A DNA stretch of 64,000 bases. It comes from Paracoccus seriniphilus. GTDB lineage: Bacteria > Pseudomonadota > Alphaproteobacteria > Rhodobacterales > Rhodobacteraceae. Where the stretch lies: positions 248,001 through 312,000 of the forward strand of contig NZ_CP067131.1 of the NCBI RefSeq assembly GCF_028553745.1, read 5' to 3'. Below, piece after piece: positions 60,348 through 64,000 of the stretch (within the stretch, counting starts at the first letter, position 1; each line of letters starts with the position of its first letter). Made by a program: the position numbers and the translations under genes. Below the pieces are notes generated by a model, which saw only the letters and a list, made by a program, of their open reading frames with translations, searched no databases and was not told the origin of the DNA.

Positions 60348-61280
60348 ATGTCGAAGACCATGAACCGCCCGACAGTCTTTCAGCTTGCCATCCTCGAACC
60401 ACCCGAGATGCAGGCGCAACTGGAAAACCTGTATGAGGTGGTCAGCGATATCGACGCCGCCTCGCATGCCGAGATTGTCGTGACGGCGGGAAATGTTGGT
60501 CTGTCGGGCGCCCAGATGACCGCCCTGCCGGCGCTGAAGCTGATCGCCGTCAATGGCGTCGGAGTCGATGCCGTTGATCTGCACGAGGCCGCACGGCGCG
60601 GCATTGCCGTGACGACGCCCCCCGACGTTCTGTCCCTTGCGGTTGCAGAGATGGCGCTGGCACTGGCGCTGGATGCGGGCCGTCGCATGTCCGAAGGCGA
60701 CCGCTTTATCCGCCGTGGCGGATGGGTCAGCGAAGGCAAGCTGGGCCTTGGTCGATCGGTGCTGACGAAACATGCCGGTATTCTTGGTTATGGCCGCATT
60801 GGTCGTTGCCTCGCCGACCTGTTGCGCGGCATGGGGATGCAGGTCAGCTATACCGCGCGCGGCGAGAAAGCCGACAGCCCCGACCGGTTTTTTGCGGATG
60901 CACAAAGTCTTGCCACTGAATGCGATCTGCTTTTCGTGACGGCAGCGGGCGGCGCGGGCACGAAAGCTCTGGTCGATGGAAATGTGCTGCGGGCACTGGG
61001 ACCGGACGGAATTCTAGTCAATGTCGCACGCGGCCCGGTGGTCGACAGTCAGGCACTGGCTGACGCCCTGTGCAAAGGCATGATTGGTGCCGCCGGGCTG
61101 GATGTCTTTGACGATGAACCCAATGTCCCGCAATGCTTGCTGGATGCGCCCCATTGCGTTCTCACGCCGCATATCGCCTCGGCCACCACCCAGGCACGAC
61201 GCGCCATGGCGCAGCTGGTTCTGGACAATGTTGCCGCGCATGTCGCCGGCCGTCCCCTGCCGACCCCATACAAGGATTGA
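60348..61280 (+). CDS. D-isomer-specific 2-hydroxyacid dehydrogenase (GhrB-like)
   Basis: 310 residues (306 from an ATG at 60360, with weak GAAGA upstream). The NAD loop is LGYGRIGR with NVARGP and the catalytic His of APHCVLTPHIAS. It reduces glyoxylate, hydroxypyruvate or 2-keto sugar acids in the family. It is followed directly by a KDG-type kinase gene, so 2-ketogluconate-type reduction is the favoured role (inference). Confidence 0.88.
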   Translation: MSKTMNRPTVFQLAILEPPEMQAQLENLYEVVSDIDAASHAEIVVTAGNVGLSGAQMTALPALKLIAVNGVGVDAVDLHEAARRGIAVTTPPDVLSLAVAEMALALALDAGRRMSEGDRFIRRGGWVSEGKLGLGRSVLTKHAGILGYGRIGRCLADLLRGMGMQVSYTARGEKADSPDRFFADAQSLATECDLLFVTAAGGAGTKALVDGNVLRALGPDGILVNVARGPVVDSQALADALCKGMIGAAGLDVFDDEPNVPQCLLDAPHCVLTPHIASATTQARRAMAQLVLDNVAAHVAGRPLPTPYKD

Positions 61281-61282
61281 GA

Positions 61283-62206
61283 ATGCGCTACCTATCCATT
61301 GGTGAACCTCTGGTCGAATTCACTGCCCGCCCCGACGCCGAGTCAACCTTTGAGCGTCGCGCGGGTGGCGACACGCTGAATACGGCGATCTATCTGTCTC
61401 GCCTGATGGGGCCGGGCACGGTCGGCTATCAATCCTGCCTGGGCGATGATCCGCAAAGCATCTGGCTGCGCGACCTGATCGAAGCCGAAGGCATCGACGT
61501 CACCCCGCTGGCGATGCGCCAGGGCGCGCGCCCCGGTCTGTATTTCATCACCACCGATGAACAGGGCGAGCGCAGCTTTACCTATTGGCGCAGCCAGTCC
61601 CCGTTCCGCGATCATTTCACCGATCCGGCCTCGCTGGAGATTCTGGAATCGGCCGAAATCCTGTTCCTGTCTGCAATCACACTTGCCGTCTTGCGCCCGG
61701 ATGGCCGCGCCAATCTTCTGGCCGCGCTGCAGCGGCGCCGCGATGCCGGCGCTCAGGTGATCTTTGACACCAATTACCGCCCCGTCCTTTGGGAAAATGC
61801 CGAAACAGCCGGTGAATTCATCATGCAGGCAGCCCGGATCGCAAGCTTGCTTCTGCCCTCATGCGATGATCTGGAGGCCTGTTTCAAGGCTGCCGATCCC
61901 GAGGACGCCATGCGCCGGCTGATGGCCGAGACCGAGGCCGAGATCGTCATGACAACTGGCGGCGATGCCGTGTTGCGTCGTGCGCCAAGGGCGGATCATT
62001 TCGAGCGCCACCCTCTTCCACCCGCGGTCAAGGCCGTGGATACGACCGGCGCCGGGGACAGCTTCAACGCCGCCTATATCGCAGCGCGCGACAAGGGGCT
62101 GACACCCGAGGATGCCATTGCAAAGGCGGCCGAACTGGCCTCGGTCGTCGTTCGCCACAAGGGGGCAACCATTCCCCGCAGCGCCATGCCGCAACTGTTC
62201 GACTGA
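61283..62206 (+). CDS. PfkB-family sugar kinase, 2-keto-3-deoxygluconate kinase-like
   Basis: 307 residues from an ATG with AAGGA upstream, overlapping nothing but only two bases after the dehydrogenase stop. GGDTLNTAIYLSRL near residue 28 and the catalytic DTTGAGDSFNAAY near 255 are PfkB signatures. The N-terminal IGEPLVEF is as in KdgK. It would phosphorylate KDG or a related keto sugar acid. A terminator follows at 62231-62262. Confidence 0.88.
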   Translation: MRYLSIGEPLVEFTARPDAESTFERRAGGDTLNTAIYLSRLMGPGTVGYQSCLGDDPQSIWLRDLIEAEGIDVTPLAMRQGARPGLYFITTDEQGERSFTYWRSQSPFRDHFTDPASLEILESAEILFLSAITLAVLRPDGRANLLAALQRRRDAGAQVIFDTNYRPVLWENAETAGEFIMQAARIASLLLPSCDDLEACFKAADPEDAMRRLMAETEAEIVMTTGGDAVLRRAPRADHFERHPLPPAVKAVDTTGAGDSFNAAYIAARDKGLTPEDAIAKAAELASVVVRHKGATIPRSAMPQLFD

Positions 62207-62230
62207 CGTTTGTAAAAGGCCTGATCGGTC

Positions 62231-62262
62231 GCCCCCGTCCCGATGCGGAACGGGGGCTTTTC
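62231..62262 (+). terminator. Rho-independent terminator after the sugar kinase gene
   Basis: GCCCCCGT pairs with ACGGGGGC (8 bp, a few more pairs possible) and is followed by TTTTTCC on the plus strand. It separates the kinase from the convergent binding-protein gene. Confidence 0.85.
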
Positions 62263-62269
62263 CTTGAGA

Positions 62270-63214
62270 TCAGAAAGGGCTGTCGGGGAAATAGAAGTCT
62301 TCCGCATTCTCGGGCGTCACCAGGACCGAACCGATGATGAAATCACCCGATACCGGCGCATTCGAGACCAGCCCGACCGCGGTGACCTCGATCGCGGTGG
62401 CGATCATCGAGGGCGGATAGGTGACATCGGCAGGGATCATGCTGTCATTGTCCATGACGCGCTTGATCATCTCTTTCATGCCGGCACCGCCCAGAACGAA
62501 TTTGACATCATCGCGTCCCGCCGCGTCGATTGCCCCCAGCACGCCAACCGCCATGTCATCATCCGAGGCCCAGACCGCGTCGATCTGCGGATATTTGGAC
62601 AGGAAATCCTGCATGACCGTAAAGGCATCATCGCGGTTCCAGTTGCCATGCTCCATGCCAAGGACCTCGATCCCCGAGCCTTCGATGGCCTGCTGAAACC
62701 CCTCGACCCGTTCATTGTCGATCGAAGTCGGAATACCGCGCAGCACGACAATCTTGCCGCCATCGGGCAGAGCCTGCGCCATGAACTCACCCGAGACACG
62801 CCCGAAGCCCGGGTTGTCACCCGCCACATAGAGATCCTCGATGCCATCGACGGACAGGCCACGGTCAACCACCGTCACCCATGCACCGGATTGCTTGACG
62901 TTCTGCACCGGGCCGGTCAGCGGCTCGGATTCAAAAGGCAGCACGACCAGCGCGTCGATATCGCGGGTGGCGACCATATCCTCGATGTCATTGACCTGCT
63001 TCGAAGGATCCGAGGCTGTCGCCAGCACGAAATCAAGCTGGGGATAGACCTCTTCCAGACGCTCCACGGCCTCTTGTGCAAAATAGTTCATGCCCCCGGC
63101 CCAGCCATGTGTCGCGGCTGGAATGGACACGCCGATCACCTTGGTGTCGTCCTGGGCGAATGCCGGGGCCGCAAGGGCCGCCGCCACCGCAAGTCCGGAT
63201 ACAAAATGTTTCAT
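62270..63214 (-). CDS. Sugar-binding protein of ABC transporter (RbsB/type 1 family)
   Basis: 314 residues with a signal peptide ending AFA (about residue 20). A periplasmic-binding type 1 fold: VIGVSIPAATHGWAGG near the start, DALVVLPFES, TVVDRGLS and WASDDDMAVGVLGA. The sugar is unknown; ribose, xylose and other aldoses are bound by relatives. It is the second such protein in this window and is 27 bases after a permease gene. It may import the substrate of the adjacent kinase/dehydrogenase set. Confidence 0.88.
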   Translation of the reverse strand: MKHFVSGLAVAAALAAPAFAQDDTKVIGVSIPAATHGWAGGMNYFAQEAVERLEEVYPQLDFVLATASDPSKQVNDIEDMVATRDIDALVVLPFESEPLTGPVQNVKQSGAWVTVVDRGLSVDGIEDLYVAGDNPGFGRVSGEFMAQALPDGGKIVVLRGIPTSIDNERVEGFQQAIEGSGIEVLGMEHGNWNRDDAFTVMQDFLSKYPQIDAVWASDDDMAVGVLGAIDAAGRDDVKFVLGGAGMKEMIKRVMDNDSMIPADVTYPPSMIATAIEVTAVGLVSNAPVSGDFIIGSVLVTPENAEDFYFPDSPF

Positions 63215-63241
63215 GATTACCTCCCGTTTGATGGTGCCGGT

Positions 63242-64000
63242 CTAGCCGGCAGCCTTGCTTTCGCGCTGCAATACAACAGCGAGAACGATGATGGCCCCCT
63301 GAATTGCGCCATTCAGATAGGGCGATACGAAATCGGTCAGATTCAGAAGATTGCCGATCAGCGACAGGATCAGAACCCCGATCACCGTCCCCCAGACGCG
63401 CCCGAAACCACCCTTCAGGACCGTGCCGCCAATGATCACGGCAGCAATGGCCTCAAGCTCCCAGAGAACGCCGGTTGCCGATGATGCCGAACCCAGCCGG
63501 GGCACATACATGATGGTCGCCACCCCCACCAGAACCCCAAGGGCCGCATAGGTCATCAGGCGCACATGGCCCACGCGCACGCTGGAATAGCGCGCCACCT
63601 GATCATTCGAACCGATGGCCGCGCAATGGCGCCCAAAGGCGGTGGAGCGCATCACGACCTCGCCCACGACCACGACCAGCGCAAAGACAATGATAGGCCA
63701 GCTGATGCCCATGATGCCGCCATAATAGACCGGCTGATAGAAACTGCGCAGCGTGAAATCCAGCGACAGCGTCCCGCCATCGGCCAACCATGTCACCAGG
63801 CTGCGATAGATCCCCATGGATCCCAGCGTGACAATGAATGGCTCGATCCCCAATCGGGTGATCAGCAGGCCGTTCAGCAATCCCGCCGCCAGCCCGGCAA
63901 TCAACGCCGTCGCCATGCCCAGCAAGACCACCGGAATGCCGACCCCCAGCGCAGGCAGGGCGGTGTTCATCATCAGGATCATCAGTCCCGCGATGAAGGC
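63242..64000 (-). CDS. Sugar ABC transporter permease (RbsC family), cut by window end
   Basis: The frame stays open to base 64000, so the N-terminus is outside. Visible ~252 residues have about six membrane segments and end with VIIGGTVLKGGFGRVWGT, the typical RbsC C-terminal region. With the binding protein just downstream it belongs to a second sugar importer; the ATPase and any second permease should lie beyond the edge. Confidence 0.88.
   Translation of the reverse strand, partial: AFIAGLMILMMNTALPALGVGIPVVLLGMATALIAGLAAGLLNGLLITRLGIEPFIVTLGSMGIYRSLVTWLADGGTLSLDFTLRSFYQPVYYGGIMGISWPIIVFALVVVVGEVVMRSTAFGRHCAAIGSNDQVARYSSVRVGHVRLMTYAALGVLVGVATIMYVPRLGSASSATGVLWELEAIAAVIIGGTVLKGGFGRVWGTVIGVLILSLIGNLLNLTDFVSPYLNGAIQGAIIVLAVVLQRESKAAG

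Noticed and set aside
62243..63484. 413-residue open frame antisense to the sugar-binding protein and permease
   Set aside because: It spans two genuine genes on the other strand and their intergenic gap, and shows no conserved sequence.
1..64000. CRISPR array, tRNA or rRNA genes, prophage
   Set aside because: No regularly spaced repeats, no cloverleaf or rRNA-like stretch and no phage structural genes were recognised by reading; a tRNA scan and repeat search would be decisive.

Overview
The window is high-GC DNA with dense operons. It looks like an alphaproteobacterium of the Rhodobacteraceae, most likely Paracoccus or a close relative. The evidence is a complete quinohemoprotein amine dehydrogenase (qhp) locus, TRAP transporters, a taurine-pyruvate-type aminotransferase, a SorAB-like sulfite dehydrogenase and catecholate siderophore genes. 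I see no rRNA, tRNA, replication or other housekeeping genes, so this is accessory catabolic and iron-acquisition DNA, either a large plasmid/chromid or a variable chromosomal region (inference).

Layout. (1) 1-8814: the end of an IS110-type element sits in a TonB-dependent receptor gene. Beside it is a catecholate siderophore locus: Sfp-type PPTase; entC, isochorismatase and entA; a stand-alone aryl carrier protein with entE; and a free-standing VibH-like condensation enzyme. No multidomain NRPS is present, so the pathway as seen should load 2,3-dihydroxybenzoate on a separate carrier and pass it to a soluble amine. (2) 8802-11858: aldose 1-epimerase, then a periplasmic sulfite dehydrogenase and its cytochrome c. 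(3) 11859-24731: a sugar or sugar-acid system. A YtfQRT-YjfF-like ABC importer with two permeases and a TRAP importer lie in one direction. A FadR-type GntR regulator reads away from them. A catabolic operon (AldA-like dehydrogenase, enolase-superfamily dehydratase, zinc dehydrogenase, SDR) shares candidate operator sequences with the transporter promoter. (4) 24905-29655: taurine-pyruvate-type aminotransferase, VOC protein, cystathionine beta-lyase-like protein, IclR regulator and rhodanese. (5) 29790-37492: a tight five-gene operon (FAD oxidoreductase, HyuA, HyuB, SDR, PrpE-like ligase) of unknown pathway. (6) 37570-42267: a fucosyltransferase-like/TPR fusion, a chromate transporter and NudC. 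(7) 42292-48213: an AraC regulator divergent from a short-chain beta-oxidation operon. (8) 48274-59184: an aldehyde dehydrogenase and the qhp locus (qhpR, then qhpF, E, B, C, D and A on the minus strand, and divergent qhpG). (9) 59298-64000: a LacI regulator with a 20-bp operator palindrome, a 2-hydroxyacid dehydrogenase, a KDG-type sugar kinase and part of a second sugar ABC importer cut by the window edge.

How parts may work together. In regions 7-8, a periplasmic primary amine could be oxidised by the qhp enzyme to an aldehyde, then by the adjacent aldehyde dehydrogenase to an acid, then activated and degraded by the neighbouring ligase, acyl-CoA dehydrogenase, SDR and thiolase. This is inferred from gene order. 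In region 3, shared operators tie uptake and catabolism to one GntR regulator. In region 1, the disrupted receptor raises the question of whether the siderophore can be reimported.
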